Origin: Pseudomonas paraeruginosa PA7
GTDB taxonomy: Bacteria; Pseudomonadota; Gammaproteobacteria; Pseudomonadales; Pseudomonadaceae
Reading direction: 5' to 3'
DNA length: 64,000 nucleotides
Assembly (NCBI RefSeq): GCF_000017205.1
Contig: NC_009656.1
Coordinates: 2,174,001 to 2,238,000, forward strand
Shown: piece by piece, positions 53,124-62,732 of the stretch
How positions within the stretch are numbered: the stretch's first letter is position 1
How the letters are laid out: every line of letters begins with the position of its first letter
Notes under the pieces: model-generated
What the model was told of the DNA's origin: nothing
Databases searched by the model: none
What the model saw: the letters and a program-made list of their open reading frames with translations, nothing else
Program-made: the position numbers and the translations under genes

Positions 53124-53434
53124 TGTGGCTCCTTGTTCGAGGGTGGCGCGGGATTCCGTGGCCGATGATGGCGAACGCTGTCGAGCACCCGGCCGCTTTC
53201 GAAATATACCGAGAAGTCGCGGTAATCCCAGCGCACGATGGGCGGCTGGCCGACCGCGGGATGTTCCTCGTCGGCCAGGCCGAAGCGTTGCAGCACGGTT
53301 TCGCGGCTTTCGCCGCGGGCGGGCAGGGCGACCCGGGCATCGCCCTGGGCACCCAGCGGGATGCCCAGGGTATCGGCGAACAGCGGTGGGGCGAGGAGGA
53401 GGGAGCACAGCAGTAGCGAACGGAGCATCGGCAT
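53120..53434 (-). CDS. Small secreted protein, possibly BamE/SmpA-like fold
   Basis: 104 residues: a signal peptide (SLLLCSLLLAPPLFA-DT), then SRETVLQRFGLADEE and VRWDYRDFSVYFESGRVLD, whose pattern recalls the small BamE/SmpA-type fold; this likeness is weak. A basic, Pro-rich tail overlaps the phosphodiesterase gene. Function unknown. An ATG two codons downstream is an alternative start. Confidence 0.8.
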   Translation of the reverse strand: MPMLRSLLLCSLLLAPPLFADTLGIPLGAQGDARVALPARGESRETVLQRFGLADEEHPAVGQPPIVRWDYRDFSVYFESGRVLDSVRHHRPRNPAPPSNKEPQ

Positions 53435-53437
53435 ATC

Positions 53438-54037
53438 TCAGGTCGAAGAAGGTTGGCCCGGCTCGCCGAGCGGGCCCTGTCCGGCCCGCGCCAGGCGGCG
53501 CTGCTGGGCCTGCTTCTGGAGGATATGCCGGGCCAGCAACTGGCGCTGTGCGTCGCTCAACGCTTCGAACTCGGTGCCGATCTCGAATTCGTCGTCGCGT
53601 GGCTGGGCGTGGATCACCCGGGCCCGCAGTTCGAGGCCGAAACCCTGCGGCAACAGGACCATGCGCAGGACGAGCAACTGGCCGACCGGCAGTGCGCGGT
53701 CGTGGCGGAAGCTAACGCCGCCCTCGGACAGGCTGACCTTGCGCGGTTCGCCGATCTCCTTGAGCAGGCTCTGCACCATCACCTGGCCGAGCAGGTCGAT
53801 GCGCTTGTTCATCACCTTCAGGTAATTGGCCAGCGTGCGGTCGCGTTCGCTGATGTGGCGCAGCAGGTGCTGCGACTCGTAATCCATCAGGTGGAGGTCG
53901 CTGAGCAGGCTGAACAGGGTCGCTCCCGGCTCGCTCTCCTGGCTGTCCTGGACGGCTCCGGCAGGGCGAAATTCCAGTGCGAGGGTATCTTCGATACGGT
54001 AGTATTCGCGGCGGTCATCCGCGTCACGAGTGGACAT
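53438..54037 (-). CDS. PilZ-domain protein (probable c-di-GMP receptor)
   Basis: 199 residues. The PilZ arginine motif is at the extreme N-terminus (RREYYRIED, R10 and R14) and the second motif is SLSEGG at 102-107, where the usual Asp/Asn is Ser102. Between them lie about 80 helical residues, longer than in a simple PilZ domain. It stops 3 bases before the small secreted protein gene, and its start is 102 bases from the divergent lolC. Confidence 0.88.
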   Translation of the reverse strand: MSTRDADDRREYYRIEDTLALEFRPAGAVQDSQESEPGATLFSLLSDLHLMDYESQHLLRHISERDRTLANYLKVMNKRIDLLGQVMVQSLLKEIGEPRKVSLSEGGVSFRHDRALPVGQLLVLRMVLLPQGFGLELRARVIHAQPRDDEFEIGTEFEALSDAQRQLLARHILQKQAQQRRLARAGQGPLGEPGQPSST

Positions 54038-54139
54038 GGCGAACCCACGGCGGCAGTGATGGTCAGAGTGTAAGGCCGCCGGCGATGCCTCGCCACTTCG
54101 CCATCCCGACGCATCCATTTTCTGCCAGCTAAGGGCGAC

Positions 54140-55390
54140 ATGTTCAGACCCCTGTCCGTTTTCATCGGCACGCGCTATACGCGGGCCAAACGTCGCAGTC
54201 ATTTCGTCTCCTTCATTTCGCTGACCTCGATGATCGGCCTGGCACTGGGCGTGCTGGTGATGATCGTGGTGCTCTCGGTGATGAACGGCTTCGATCGCGA
54301 AATGCGTACCCGCATCCTCGGCATGGTGCCGCAGGCCACCGTCGAGTCGTACCAGCCGATCGACGACTGGCGCGCCCTGGCCGAGAAGGTCAAGGCCCAC
54401 GAACACGTCACCGCGGTAGCGCCGTTCACCCAGATGCAGGGCATGCTCAGCGCCAATGGCGCGGTGCAGACGGTGATGGTCGATGCGGTCGATCCGCGGG
54501 AAGAGGCCAAGGTCTCGATCATTCCCGACTTCTTCAAGCAGGGCTCGCTGGCGGAACTCAAGGCCGGCGGCTTCGGCATCGTCATCGGCCAGCTGGCGGC
54601 GCAGAAGCTTGGCGTCGGCATTGGCGACAAGGTCACCCTGATCCTGCCCGAAGTGGCAGTGACCCCGGCCGGGGTATTCCCGCGGATGAAGCGCTTCACC
54701 GTGGTCGGCACCTTCCGCGTCGGCGCCGGCGAGCTGGACGGCGGTCTGTCGCTGATCCACCTGGAAGACGCCGCCCGCCTGCAGCGCTGGAAGACCAACC
54801 AGGTGCAGGGGCTGCGCCTGAAGCTCGACGATCTGTTCCAGGCCCCGCGAGTGGCCTGGGAGATCGCCCGGACCCTGACCGACAACGACTTCTACGCCCG
54901 CGACTGGACGCGCAGCCACGGCAACCTGTACCAGGCCATCCGCATGGAAAAGACCATGATCGGCCTGTTGCTGCTGCTGATCGTCGCGGTCGCCGCGTTC
55001 AACATCATTTCCACCCTGGTGATGGTGGTCACCGACAAGAAGTCGGACATCGCCATTCTTCGTACCCTCGGCGCCACGCCGGGGCAGATCATGGCCACCT
55101 TCATGGTCCAGGGTACGGTGATCGGGGTGATCGGCACGCTGGTCGGCGGGGTGCTGGGAGTGGTCGCGGCGCTCAACGTCAGCGCCTGGATCTCCGCCCT
55201 GGAGAAGCTGCTGGGCCACCAGTTCCTCGCCTCCGACGTGTACTTCATCGATTACCTGCCGTCGCAGCTGATGCTCGACGATGTCGTGCTGGTCTGCGGC
55301 GCGGCGCTGGTCCTCAGCTTCTTCGCCACTTTGTATCCAGCCTGGCGTGCGGCGCGCACCCAGCCTGCGGAGGCTTTGCGTTATGAATGA
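54140..55390 (+). CDS. lolC: Lipoprotein-releasing ABC transporter membrane subunit LolC
   Basis: 416 residues: a first membrane helix after [19 protein letters not shown], a large periplasmic MacB_PCD-type domain (about 50-260) and three C-terminal FtsX-type helices. It is part of the LolCDE complex that extracts mature lipoproteins from the inner membrane and passes them to LolA. First gene of lolC-lolD-lolE; overlaps lolD by 8 bases. LolC and LolE are paralogues, so which is which rests on order. Confidence 0.93.
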   Translation: MFRPLSVFIGTRYTRAKRRSHFVSFISLTSMIGLALGVLVMIVVLSVMNGFDREMRTRILGMVPQATVESYQPIDDWRALAEKVKAHEHVTAVAPFTQMQGMLSANGAVQTVMVDAVDPREEAKVSIIPDFFKQGSLAELKAGGFGIVIGQLAAQKLGVGIGDKVTLILPEVAVTPAGVFPRMKRFTVVGTFRVGAGELDGGLSLIHLEDAARLQRWKTNQVQGLRLKLDDLFQAPRVAWEIARTLTDNDFYARDWTRSHGNLYQAIRMEKTMIGLLLLLIVAVAAFNIISTLVMVVTDKKSDIAILRTLGATPGQIMATFMVQGTVIGVIGTLVGGVLGVVAALNVSAWISALEKLLGHQFLASDVYFIDYLPSQLMLDDVVLVCGAALVLSFFATLYPAWRAARTQPAEALRYE

Positions 55391-56066
55391 CAAGTCGGTG
55401 CTGAGTTGCCGCAACCTGAGCAAGAGCTACGACGAGGGGCCGCAATCGGTGCAGGTGCTGTCCGGCGTCGAGCTGAACCTGTTGCCCGGCGAGCGGGTGG
55501 CCATCGTCGGCAGCTCCGGCTCGGGCAAGAGCACCCTGCTGAACATGCTCGGTGGCCTGGACACGCCTTCCGCCGGCAGCGTCTGGCTGGCCGGCGAGGA
55601 ACTCTCGGCGCTGAACGAGACGGCGCGCGGGCTGCTGCGCAACCGCGCGCTGGGCTTCGTCTACCAGTTCCACCACCTGCTGCCCGAGTTCACCGCCCTG
55701 GAGAATGTCTGCATGCCGCTGCTGATCGGCCGCACGCCGATCGCCGAAGCGCGCCAGCGCGCGGCCGAGCTGCTGGAGCGGGTAGGCCTGGGGCATCGCC
55801 TGTCGCACAAGCCGGCGGAGCTGTCCGGCGGCGAGCGCCAGCGGGTGGCGATCGCCCGCGCGCTGGTCAACCGGCCGCAACTGGTGTTGCTCGACGAGCC
55901 CACCGGCAACCTCGACCAGCACACCGCGCAGGGTATCCAGGAGCTGATGCTGGAACTGAGCCGTTCGTTGCAGACCTCGTTCCTGGTGGTAACCCACGAT
56001 CTCCAGCTGGCCGGGCACATGGATCGCATCCTGCGCCTGGAAGAAGGCCGACTGATCGCCGCGTAG
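55383..56066 (+). CDS. lolD: Lipoprotein-releasing ABC transporter ATPase LolD
   Basis: 227 residues, one ABC cassette: Walker [14 protein letters not shown], the LolD-type loop [18 protein letters not shown], signature [10 protein letters not shown] and Walker [12 protein letters not shown]. It powers LolCE. ATG at 55383 lies inside the last codons of lolC. Confidence 0.96.
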   Translation: MNDKSVLSCRNLSKSYDEGPQSVQVLSGVELNLLPGERVAIVGSSGSGKSTLLNMLGGLDTPSAGSVWLAGEELSALNETARGLLRNRALGFVYQFHHLLPEFTALENVCMPLLIGRTPIAEARQRAAELLERVGLGHRLSHKPAELSGGERQRVAIARALVNRPQLVLLDEPTGNLDQHTAQGIQELMLELSRSLQTSFLVVTHDLQLAGHMDRILRLEEGRLIAA

Positions 56067-56135
56067 CGGAGCGACGGCGTACCCGCCGTCCGCTGCCGTC
56101 CGGCGACTCCCCCATCGACTCGGTGCATCCGCGAC

Positions 56136-57380
56136 ATGTTCAGACCGTTACCGTTCTTCATAGGCCTGCGCTACACCCGCGCCAAACGCCGCAACCACTA
56201 CATCTCGTTCATCTCGCTGACCTCGATGATCGGCCTGGCGCTGGGCGTGCTGGCGATGATCATCGTGCTCTCGGTGATGAACGGCTTCCAGAAGGAAATG
56301 CGCACGCGCATCCTCGGCATGGTGCCGCACGCCACGATCAGCGCGGCGCAGCCGCTGGACGACTGGCAGACCGTCGCCGCCGCGGCGCTGAAGCACCGCG
56401 AGGTGGTCGGCGCGGCGCCGTTCGCCGAACTGCAGGGCATGCTGTCTTACAAGGGCAACATGCTGCCGGTGCTGGTCAACGGCATAGACCCGCAGGAAGA
56501 GCGCAAGGTCTCCATCGTCGGCGAGCACATCGTCCAGGGCAGCCTGGATGACCTCAAGCCTGGCGAGTTCGGCATCGTCCTCGGCGAGATCACCGCGCGG
56601 CGCTTCCATGTCAATGTCGGTGACAAGCTGACCCTGATCGTCCCGGAAGCCACCTCGGCGCCCGGCGGGATCACCCCGCGCATGCAGCGCTTCACCATAG
56701 TCGCCCTGTTCAAGGTCGGCGCCGAACTGGACAACTCGCTGGCGCTGGTCGACATCGCCGACGCCGGCCAGTTGCTGCGCCTGCAGCCGGGCCAGGTGCC
56801 CAGCGTGCGCCTGGAGCTGAAGGATCTCTACCAGTCGCCGCAGGTCGCCGCCAAGGTGGTCAAGGAGTTGGGGCAGGGCTTCAGGTCCAGCGACTGGACC
56901 AGGACCCAGGGCAGCCTGTTCAACGCGATGAAGATGGAAAAGACCATGATCGGCCTGCTCCTGCTGCTGATCATCGCGGTCGCCGCCTTCAATATCATCG
57001 CCACCCTGATCATGGTGGTCGCCGACAAGCGCACCGATATCGCCATCCTCCGCACCCTGGGGGCGACGCCGCGGCAGATCATGGCGATCTTCATGGTCCA
57101 GGGCACGGTCATCGGCGTGATCGGCACGGTCATCGGCGGGGTGCTCGGGGTGCTCGCGGCGCTGAACATCACCGGGGTGATCGATCGCATCGAGCGGCTG
57201 GTCGGGCACAAGGTGTTCAGCTCGGACGTGTACTTCATCAACTACCTGCCTTCCGACCTGCAGGTGCTGGACGTGGTGCTGATCTGCAGCGCTGCCTTGC
57301 TGATGAGCTTCCTCGCCACCCTGTACCCGTCCTGGCGGGCGGCGCGGACCCAGCCGGCGGAGTCGTTGCGCTACGAGTGA
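56136..57380 (+). CDS. lolE: Lipoprotein-releasing ABC transporter membrane subunit LolE
   Basis: 414 residues, same layout as lolC and clearly its paralogue: [19 protein letters not shown] at the start, a periplasmic domain and three C-terminal FtsX helices with FNIIATLIMVVADKRTDIAI. Separated from lolD by 69 bases; the operon then ends at a strong terminator. Confidence 0.93.
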   Translation: MFRPLPFFIGLRYTRAKRRNHYISFISLTSMIGLALGVLAMIIVLSVMNGFQKEMRTRILGMVPHATISAAQPLDDWQTVAAAALKHREVVGAAPFAELQGMLSYKGNMLPVLVNGIDPQEERKVSIVGEHIVQGSLDDLKPGEFGIVLGEITARRFHVNVGDKLTLIVPEATSAPGGITPRMQRFTIVALFKVGAELDNSLALVDIADAGQLLRLQPGQVPSVRLELKDLYQSPQVAAKVVKELGQGFRSSDWTRTQGSLFNAMKMEKTMIGLLLLLIIAVAAFNIIATLIMVVADKRTDIAILRTLGATPRQIMAIFMVQGTVIGVIGTVIGGVLGVLAALNITGVIDRIERLVGHKVFSSDVYFINYLPSDLQVLDVVLICSAALLMSFLATLYPSWRAARTQPAESLRYE

Positions 57381-57440
57381 GTGGCAGGGCGGCGGCGAGC
57401 CGCCCCGGCTCAGCGGCGCTGAGCGCGCGCGTGAACAATG

Positions 57441-57466
57441 AAAAGCCGCCTTCGAGGCGGCTTTTT
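57441..57466. terminator. Bidirectional intrinsic terminator
   Basis: AAAAGCCGCCT and AGGCGGCTTTT form an 11-base stem with a 3-base loop and T-runs on both strands, between lolE and the converging DUF2062 gene. Confidence 0.93.
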
Positions 57467-57479
57467 CATGTCCGGCGGA

Positions 57480-58013
57480 TCACTTCGCGGCGACTCGCTC
57501 GCGCCGTTGCCGACAGCGCCGGCTCCAGCTGCGCTGCACCCACCAGCGCCAGTAGAGCATCGTCAGCGCGTAGCCGAGGATGGCGGCGACGATGCCGCAG
57601 ACCACCGAACCGAGCAGGAAGGGCTGCCAGAGGCTGGACAGTTCCTGGCTGATCCATTCCCAGGTGAGATGGTCCGGCAGGCTGCGCGGCGGCACCTGCA
57701 TCAACCAGGCACCCAGCTTGTAGGTGCAATAGAAGACCGGGGGCATCGTGATCGGATTAGTTAGCCAGACCAATCCGACGGAAATCGGCAGATTGCTCCG
57801 GATCCACACCGCCAGGCCCGCTGCCAGCAGCATCTGCATCGGCATCGGGATGAAGGCGGCGAACAGGCCGGCGGCCATGGCGCGCGACACCGAGTGGCGA
57901 TTGAGATGCCAAAGGTTGGGATCGTGCGTCAACTTGCCGAGAAAGCGCAGCGATTTCTGCGAGCGGATGCTTTCCGGATCGGGCATGTAGCGCTTGAACA
58001 GGCGACGCGGCAT
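57480..58013 (-). CDS. DUF2062 membrane protein
   Basis: 177 residues. A basic N-terminus (MPRRLFKRYMPD) precedes the DUF2062 core with RHSVSRAMAAGLFAAFIPMP and WLTNPITMPPVFY and two to three membrane helices. The family is widespread in the inner membrane with no known role. It ends with a basic tail and is divergent from comEC. Confidence 0.9.
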   Translation of the reverse strand: MPRRLFKRYMPDPESIRSQKSLRFLGKLTHDPNLWHLNRHSVSRAMAAGLFAAFIPMPMQMLLAAGLAVWIRSNLPISVGLVWLTNPITMPPVFYCTYKLGAWLMQVPPRSLPDHLTWEWISQELSSLWQPFLLGSVVCGIVAAILGYALTMLYWRWWVQRSWSRRCRQRRERVAAK

Positions 58014-58143
58014 GTGGGCTCTCGGTGGATATAGGCTTGCGTATTATGCCAAGCAAGATGACAGGATTTCGTTGCCCATTGTATGACCCCATGTGACATG
58101 TCGGGGAGCGGAGGGCACGCCACGGGGATGGGAGGAACCGTTC

Positions 58144-60366
58144 ATGCGCCTGGGATTGCCAGCCCTCGCCGCGGGGCTGCTGGCCCTGCGCCTGCTGCCG
58201 GAGTTGCCGTCGGCTGGCTGGCTGCTGGCGGCCGCCGCTGCCGGTCTGCTGCTGCTCTTCGGCCGTCTCTACTGGCTGGGACTGTTCCTGCTCGGCTTCG
58301 CCTGGGCCTGCGTGTCGGCACAGGCCGCGCTGGACGGGCGCCTCGCCGCCGAGCTGGATGGCCGTACGCTATGGCTGGAAGGGCGTATCAGCGGCCTGCC
58401 GGCAAGCGGGAATGGCGTCACGCGCTTCCAGTTGGAGGGCGTGAGCAGCCCGCGCGAAGCGCTGCCTGGCCGCCTGCGCCTGAGCTGGCGCGGCGCGCCG
58501 CCACTCATGGGAGGTGAGCGCTGGCGCCTGGCGGTGAACCTGAAGCGGCCGCGCGGCCTGGTGAATACGGCAGGCTTCGATTACGAAGCCTGGCTGCTGG
58601 CGCAGCGGATCGGCGCCATCGGCACGGTGAAGGCGGGCGAGCGGTTGCGTCCGGCCAGCGGCCTGGATGCCTGGCGCGACGCCTGGCGCCAGCGTCTGCT
58701 CGCGGCGGATACCCAGGGTCGCGGCGGCGCGCTGGCGGCGCTGGTGCTGGGAGACGGCTCGGGCTTGCGCGCGGATGAATGGCGCATGCTCCAGGACACC
58801 GGCACCGTGCACCTGATGGTGATTTCCGGATCGCATATCTCGCTGTTGGCGGGAATGCTCTATGGCCTGGTGGCGGGCCTGTTCCGCCTGGGTTGCTGGC
58901 CTCGCCGCCTGCCCTGGCTGCCCTGCGCCTGCGGCCTGGCGCTGGCTGGTGCCTGGGGCTACGGGCTGATGGCGGGATTCGAGGTGCCGGTGCGGCGCGC
59001 CTGCCTGATGGTCAGCCTGGCGCTGCTCTGGCGCCTGCGCTTCCGTCACCTGGGCGTGTCGAGGCCGCTGCTCGGGACGCTGGTGCTGGTGCTCCTGGCG
59101 GAGCCGCTGGCCTGCCTGCAGGCGGGATTCTGGCTGTCGTTCCTGGCGGTGGCGTTGCTGCTCTGGCTGTTCGCCGGGCGCCTCGGGCGCTGGCGCTGGT
59201 GGACGGCCTGGGGGCGGGCGCAATGGGGCATGGCGCTCGGGCTGGCGATGCCGTCGCTGGCGCTGGGCCTGCCGTTGAGCCTGAGCGGGGCGCTGGCGAA
59301 CCTGCTGGCGGTGCCCTGGGTAGAAATGCTGGTAGTGCCGCCGGCCCTGGCCGGGAGCCTGTTGCTCGGTGTGCCTGGCGTCGGCGAGAGCCTGTTGTGG
59401 ATCGCTGGCGCCTCGCTGGACCAACTGTTCCACCTGCTCGTCCTGCTGGCGGGGCTGGCCGGGGCCTGGCAGCCGCCTGCCGCCACGGCCTGGGGCGTCG
59501 CCCTGGGAATGCTCGGCGCGCTCTGCTGGCTGGCGCCAGCCGGGTTGCCGGTGCGAGGCCTGGGGGCGTTGCTGATGCTACCGGCGCTGGCGCCGTTGCT
59601 GCGACCGATCGAGGCGGGGTATGCCGAGGTGCGGATGCTGGATGTCGGCCAGGGGCTGGCGGTGCTGCTGCGTACCCGCGGGCACGCGCTGCTGTATGAC
59701 GCCGGTGCGCGACAGGGCGACTTCGACATGGGCGAGCGGGTGGTCCTGCCGGTGCTGCGCAGCCTCGACCTGCGGCGCCTGGACGGCCTGTTGCTGAGCC
59801 ACGCCGACAACGACCATGCCGGTGGCGCGCCTGCGGTGGTTTCCCGTTTCGCCCCGGGCTGGGTGGTCAGTGGCGAGCCGGCGCGCCTGCCGTCGTCGCT
59901 GGCGGCGCGGGGATGCGAGGAGCGGCGCTGGGAGTGGGACGGCGTGACCTTCGCCCAGTGGTCATGGGCCCGGGCCGACAGCGCTAACGACCGTTCCTGC
60001 GTGTTGCGGGTGGAAGCGCGCGGCGAGGTGCTGCTGCTGACCGGCGACATCGCGCGCGCTGCCGAGTACGCCTGGCTGGCGCGCCAGGGCGAGCCGCGGG
60101 TCGACTGGTTGCAGGCGCCACATCATGGCAGTCGCAGTTCCTCCGGAGAGGCCTTCGTGCGACGGACCCGGCCGCACCATGTGCTGGTCTCGCGGGGTTG
60201 GCGCAATGCCTTCGGCCATCCTCATGCGGAAGTGGTGCAGCGCTACGCCGGCATCGCCGCGCAGATCCACGACACCGCTCGCGACGGAGCCCTGACCTTT
60301 ACCCTGGGGCGCGGCGGGGAGGCACGCGGGGAGCGTGAAGCGGCGCACTTCTGGCGGGAAAAATGA
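58144..60366 (+). CDS. comEC: ComEC/Rec2-family DNA uptake channel
   Basis: 740 residues. An N-terminal DUF4131 region, a central competence domain with many membrane helices (MVISGSHISLLAGMLYGLV begins it), and a C-terminal metallo-beta-lactamase-like domain with LLSHADNDHAGG and APHHGSRSSS. It carries single-stranded DNA across the inner membrane in natural transformation. GGAGG precedes ATG 58144. Confidence 0.94.
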   Translation: MRLGLPALAAGLLALRLLPELPSAGWLLAAAAAGLLLLFGRLYWLGLFLLGFAWACVSAQAALDGRLAAELDGRTLWLEGRISGLPASGNGVTRFQLEGVSSPREALPGRLRLSWRGAPPLMGGERWRLAVNLKRPRGLVNTAGFDYEAWLLAQRIGAIGTVKAGERLRPASGLDAWRDAWRQRLLAADTQGRGGALAALVLGDGSGLRADEWRMLQDTGTVHLMVISGSHISLLAGMLYGLVAGLFRLGCWPRRLPWLPCACGLALAGAWGYGLMAGFEVPVRRACLMVSLALLWRLRFRHLGVSRPLLGTLVLVLLAEPLACLQAGFWLSFLAVALLLWLFAGRLGRWRWWTAWGRAQWGMALGLAMPSLALGLPLSLSGALANLLAVPWVEMLVVPPALAGSLLLGVPGVGESLLWIAGASLDQLFHLLVLLAGLAGAWQPPAATAWGVALGMLGALCWLAPAGLPVRGLGALLMLPALAPLLRPIEAGYAEVRMLDVGQGLAVLLRTRGHALLYDAGARQGDFDMGERVVLPVLRSLDLRRLDGLLLSHADNDHAGGAPAVVSRFAPGWVVSGEPARLPSSLAARGCEERRWEWDGVTFAQWSWARADSANDRSCVLRVEARGEVLLLTGDIARAAEYAWLARQGEPRVDWLQAPHHGSRSSSGEAFVRRTRPHHVLVSRGWRNAFGHPHAEVVQRYAGIAAQIHDTARDGALTFTLGRGGEARGEREAAHFWREK

Positions 60367-60404
60367 GAACCGTGGCGGTCGGCGGAAAAGGGGCGCTGTG
60401 CTAG

Positions 60405-60424
60405 AGTGGCGCCACTTTTTTTTC
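60405..60424 (+). terminator. Short palindrome with T-run between comEC and exbB
   Basis: The perfect palindrome AGTGGCGCCACT is followed by eight T. The stem can be only 4-5 base pairs, so termination is likely weak. Confidence 0.4.
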
Positions 60425-60438
60425 GGGGATATGCCACT

Positions 60439-61074
60439 GTGTGGGAACTGGTTCAAGCCGGCGGCTGGATGATGCTGCCGATCATTCTGAGTTCGATCGC
60501 CGCCACCGCCATCGTCGCGGAGCGCCTGTGGACGCTGCGCAAGAGCCGCGTCGCGCCGCCCGAGCTGCTCGGCCAGGTGTGGAAGCAGATCAAGGGCAAG
60601 CAACTGAGCGCCCAGAAGCTCAAGGACCTGCGCGCCAACTCGCCACTGGGCGAGATCCTCGCTGCCGGCCTGGCCAACTCCAAGCACGGACGCGAGATCA
60701 TGAAGGAGTGCATCGAGGAAGCCGCTTCCGGCGTCATCCACGAACTTGAGCGCTATCTCAACGCCCTCGGCACCATCGCCGCGATGGCTCCGCTGCTCGG
60801 CCTGCTGGGCACCGTGTTCGGCATGATCCAGATCTTCGGCGCCTTCATGGACAACGGCATGGCCAACTCGCCGATGCTCGCCGCGGGCATCTCCAAGGCG
60901 CTGATCACCACGGCCGCCGGCCTGCTGGTGGCGATCCCGGCGGTGTTCTTCCATCGCTACCTGCTGCGTCGCGTCGACGAGCTGGTGATCGCCATGGAAC
61001 AGGAAGCCATCAAGCTGGTGGAAGTGGTGCAGGGCGACCGTGAAGTCGACTACGTCGAGGAAGGCAAAGCGTGA
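60439..61074 (+). CDS. exbB: ExbB/TolQ-family proton channel protein
   Basis: 211 residues with three membrane helices; the MotA/TolQ/ExbB signature spans IAAMAPLLGLLGTVFGMIQ and ITTAAGLLVAIPAVFFHRYL. With the ExbD-type partner it uses proton motive force to drive a TonB- or Tol-like system. GTG at 60439 is the only plausible start before VWELVQAGG. It overlaps exbD by four bases. Placement before lpxK is typical of pseudomonads and suggests an envelope role rather than a dedicated siderophore system. Confidence 0.93.
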   Translation: MWELVQAGGWMMLPIILSSIAATAIVAERLWTLRKSRVAPPELLGQVWKQIKGKQLSAQKLKDLRANSPLGEILAAGLANSKHGREIMKECIEEAASGVIHELERYLNALGTIAAMAPLLGLLGTVFGMIQIFGAFMDNGMANSPMLAAGISKALITTAAGLLVAIPAVFFHRYLLRRVDELVIAMEQEAIKLVEVVQGDREVDYVEEGKA

Positions 61075-61511
61075 AATTCCGCCGCAGACGGGCGGGTGCC
61101 GCCCGTGAAGACGTCTTCATCAACCTGGCGTCGCTGATCGACGTGATCTTCGTCCTGCTGCTGTTCTTCGTGGTCAGTACCACTTTCACCCGCCCGGAGC
61201 AGCTCAACATCGAGCTGCCTTCGGCGGAGAGCGGCGAGACCGCCAGCACCGCACAGAAGCAACTGGAGCTCTCGGTGGACGCCGAGGGCCACTATGCGCT
61301 GAACGGACAGGCGCTGGCCAAGAGCGACCTGGCCACCCTGATGGCGGCGATGCAGCGCGAGTCCGCCGGCGACAACAACCTGCCGGTGGTGATCAGCGCC
61401 GATGCCAAGTCCACCCATCAGTCGGTGGTCACAGCGATGGATGCCGCCGGCAAGCTGGGCTTCGTCCACCTGCGCATCACCACGGTCGAGAACACGGCGG
61501 CCAAGCCCTGA
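61071..61511 (+). CDS. exbD: ExbD/TolR-family protein
   Basis: 146 residues: basic N-terminus, one membrane helix with the conserved Asp24 ([15 protein letters not shown]) that takes part in proton flow, and a periplasmic domain. The start GTG overlaps the exbB stop (GTGA) and the stop overlaps lpxK (TGATG). Confidence 0.94.
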   Translation: MKFRRRRAGAAREDVFINLASLIDVIFVLLLFFVVSTTFTRPEQLNIELPSAESGETASTAQKQLELSVDAEGHYALNGQALAKSDLATLMAAMQRESAGDNNLPVVISADAKSTHQSVVTAMDAAGKLGFVHLRITTVENTAAKP

Positions 61512-62509
61512 TGTCGTTCTCCGAGCGCCTGCTCGCCGCCTGGTACCGGGGCCATCCGGCCCTGGCCCTGTTGCGCCCGCTGGAGGCGCTCTACCGGCGA
61601 GTGGTGAATGCCCGCCGGGCGGATTTCCTGTCCGGCCGCAAGCCTGCCTACCGGGCACCGGTTCCGGTCGTGGTGGTGGGCAACATCACTGTCGGTGGCA
61701 CCGGCAAGACGCCGATGATTCTCTGGATGGTCGAGCATTGCCGTGCCCGTGGCCTGCGGGTGGGGGTGATCAGCCGCGGCTACGGCGCGAGACCACCGCA
61801 TGCGCCCTGGCGGGTCCGCCCGGAGCAGGATGCCGCGCAGGCCGGCGACGAGCCGCTGATGATCGTCCGGCGCAGCGGCGTGCCACTGATGATCGATCCG
61901 GACCGTCCGCGCGCGTTGCGGGCGTTGCTGGCCGAGGAACCGCTGGACCTGGTGCTCTGTGACGATGGCCTGCAGCACTATCGGCTGGCGCGTGACCTCG
62001 AGCTGGTGCTGATCGATGCCGCGCGCGGTCTCGGTAACGGCCGCTGCCTGCCGGCCGGGCCGCTGCGCGAGCCGCGCGAACGGCTGGAGAGTGTCGACGC
62101 GCTGCTCTACAACGGCGCCGATGAAGATCCCGAGGATGGTTTCGCCTTCCGCCTGCGGCCGGCGGCGCTGGTCAACCTGCAGAGCGGCGAGCGGCGAGCG
62201 CTCGGGTATTTTCCCGCCGGCCAGATGCTGCACGCGGTGGCCGGGATCGGCAATCCGCAGCGTTTCTTCGGGACGCTCGAGGCGCTACACTGGCGACCGA
62301 TTCCGCATGCCTTCCCGGATCACGCGACCTACAGCGCGACCGAGCTGACGTTCGATCCGCCGCTGCCGCTGCTGATGACCGAGAAGGATGCCGTGAAATG
62401 CCGGGCTTTCGCAGCGGCCGACTGGTGGTACCTGGCGGTCGATGCGGTGCCTTCCCCAGCATTCGTCGCCTGGTTCGACGCCCGACTCGAGCATCTCCTG
62501 GCGCGCTGA
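61511..62509 (+). CDS. lpxK: Tetraacyldisaccharide 4'-kinase LpxK
   Basis: 332 residues. The Walker A loop is [14 protein letters not shown] and [20 protein letters not shown] is the conserved LpxK segment. It phosphorylates the lipid A precursor at the 4' position on the inner membrane. It overlaps exbD by one base and lies in the lipopolysaccharide set lpxK-kdsB. Confidence 0.97.
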   Translation: MSFSERLLAAWYRGHPALALLRPLEALYRRVVNARRADFLSGRKPAYRAPVPVVVVGNITVGGTGKTPMILWMVEHCRARGLRVGVISRGYGARPPHAPWRVRPEQDAAQAGDEPLMIVRRSGVPLMIDPDRPRALRALLAEEPLDLVLCDDGLQHYRLARDLELVLIDAARGLGNGRCLPAGPLREPRERLESVDALLYNGADEDPEDGFAFRLRPAALVNLQSGERRALGYFPAGQMLHAVAGIGNPQRFFGTLEALHWRPIPHAFPDHATYSATELTFDPPLPLLMTEKDAVKCRAFAAADWWYLAVDAVPSPAFVAWFDARLEHLLAR

Positions 62510-62546
62510 CCGGCGGCCGTGCCGCCATTGTTTGAAGGACTCCGCC

Positions 62547-62732
62547 ATGGACCCGAAACTCCTCGATATCCTCGCCTGCCCGCTGACCAAGGGGCCGCTG
62601 GTGCTCAGCGAAGACAAGAGCGAACTGATCAGCAAGCAGGCCGGCCTGGCCTATCCGATCCGCGACGGCATCCCGGTGATGCTGGAGAGCGAGGCGCGCG
62701 CCCTCAACGTGGACGAGCGGCTGGACAAGTAA
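62547..62732 (+). CDS. Trm112/YcaR-family small protein
   Basis: 61 residues: [14 protein letters not shown], then [16 protein letters not shown]. This YcaR/Trm112-like domain is regularly found between lpxK and kdsB. The usual second zinc-binding Cys pair is missing (only one Cys), so it may not bind zinc. Eukaryotic Trm112 activates methyltransferases; the bacterial role is not settled. One-base overlap with kdsB. Confidence 0.93.
   Translation: MDPKLLDILACPLTKGPLVLSEDKSELISKQAGLAYPIRDGIPVMLESEARALNVDERLDK

Noticed and set aside
54140..57380. lolC/lolE as a recent tandem duplication
   Set aside because: The two share architecture and ends but differ through the periplasmic domain; this is the normal ancient LolC/LolE paralogy.
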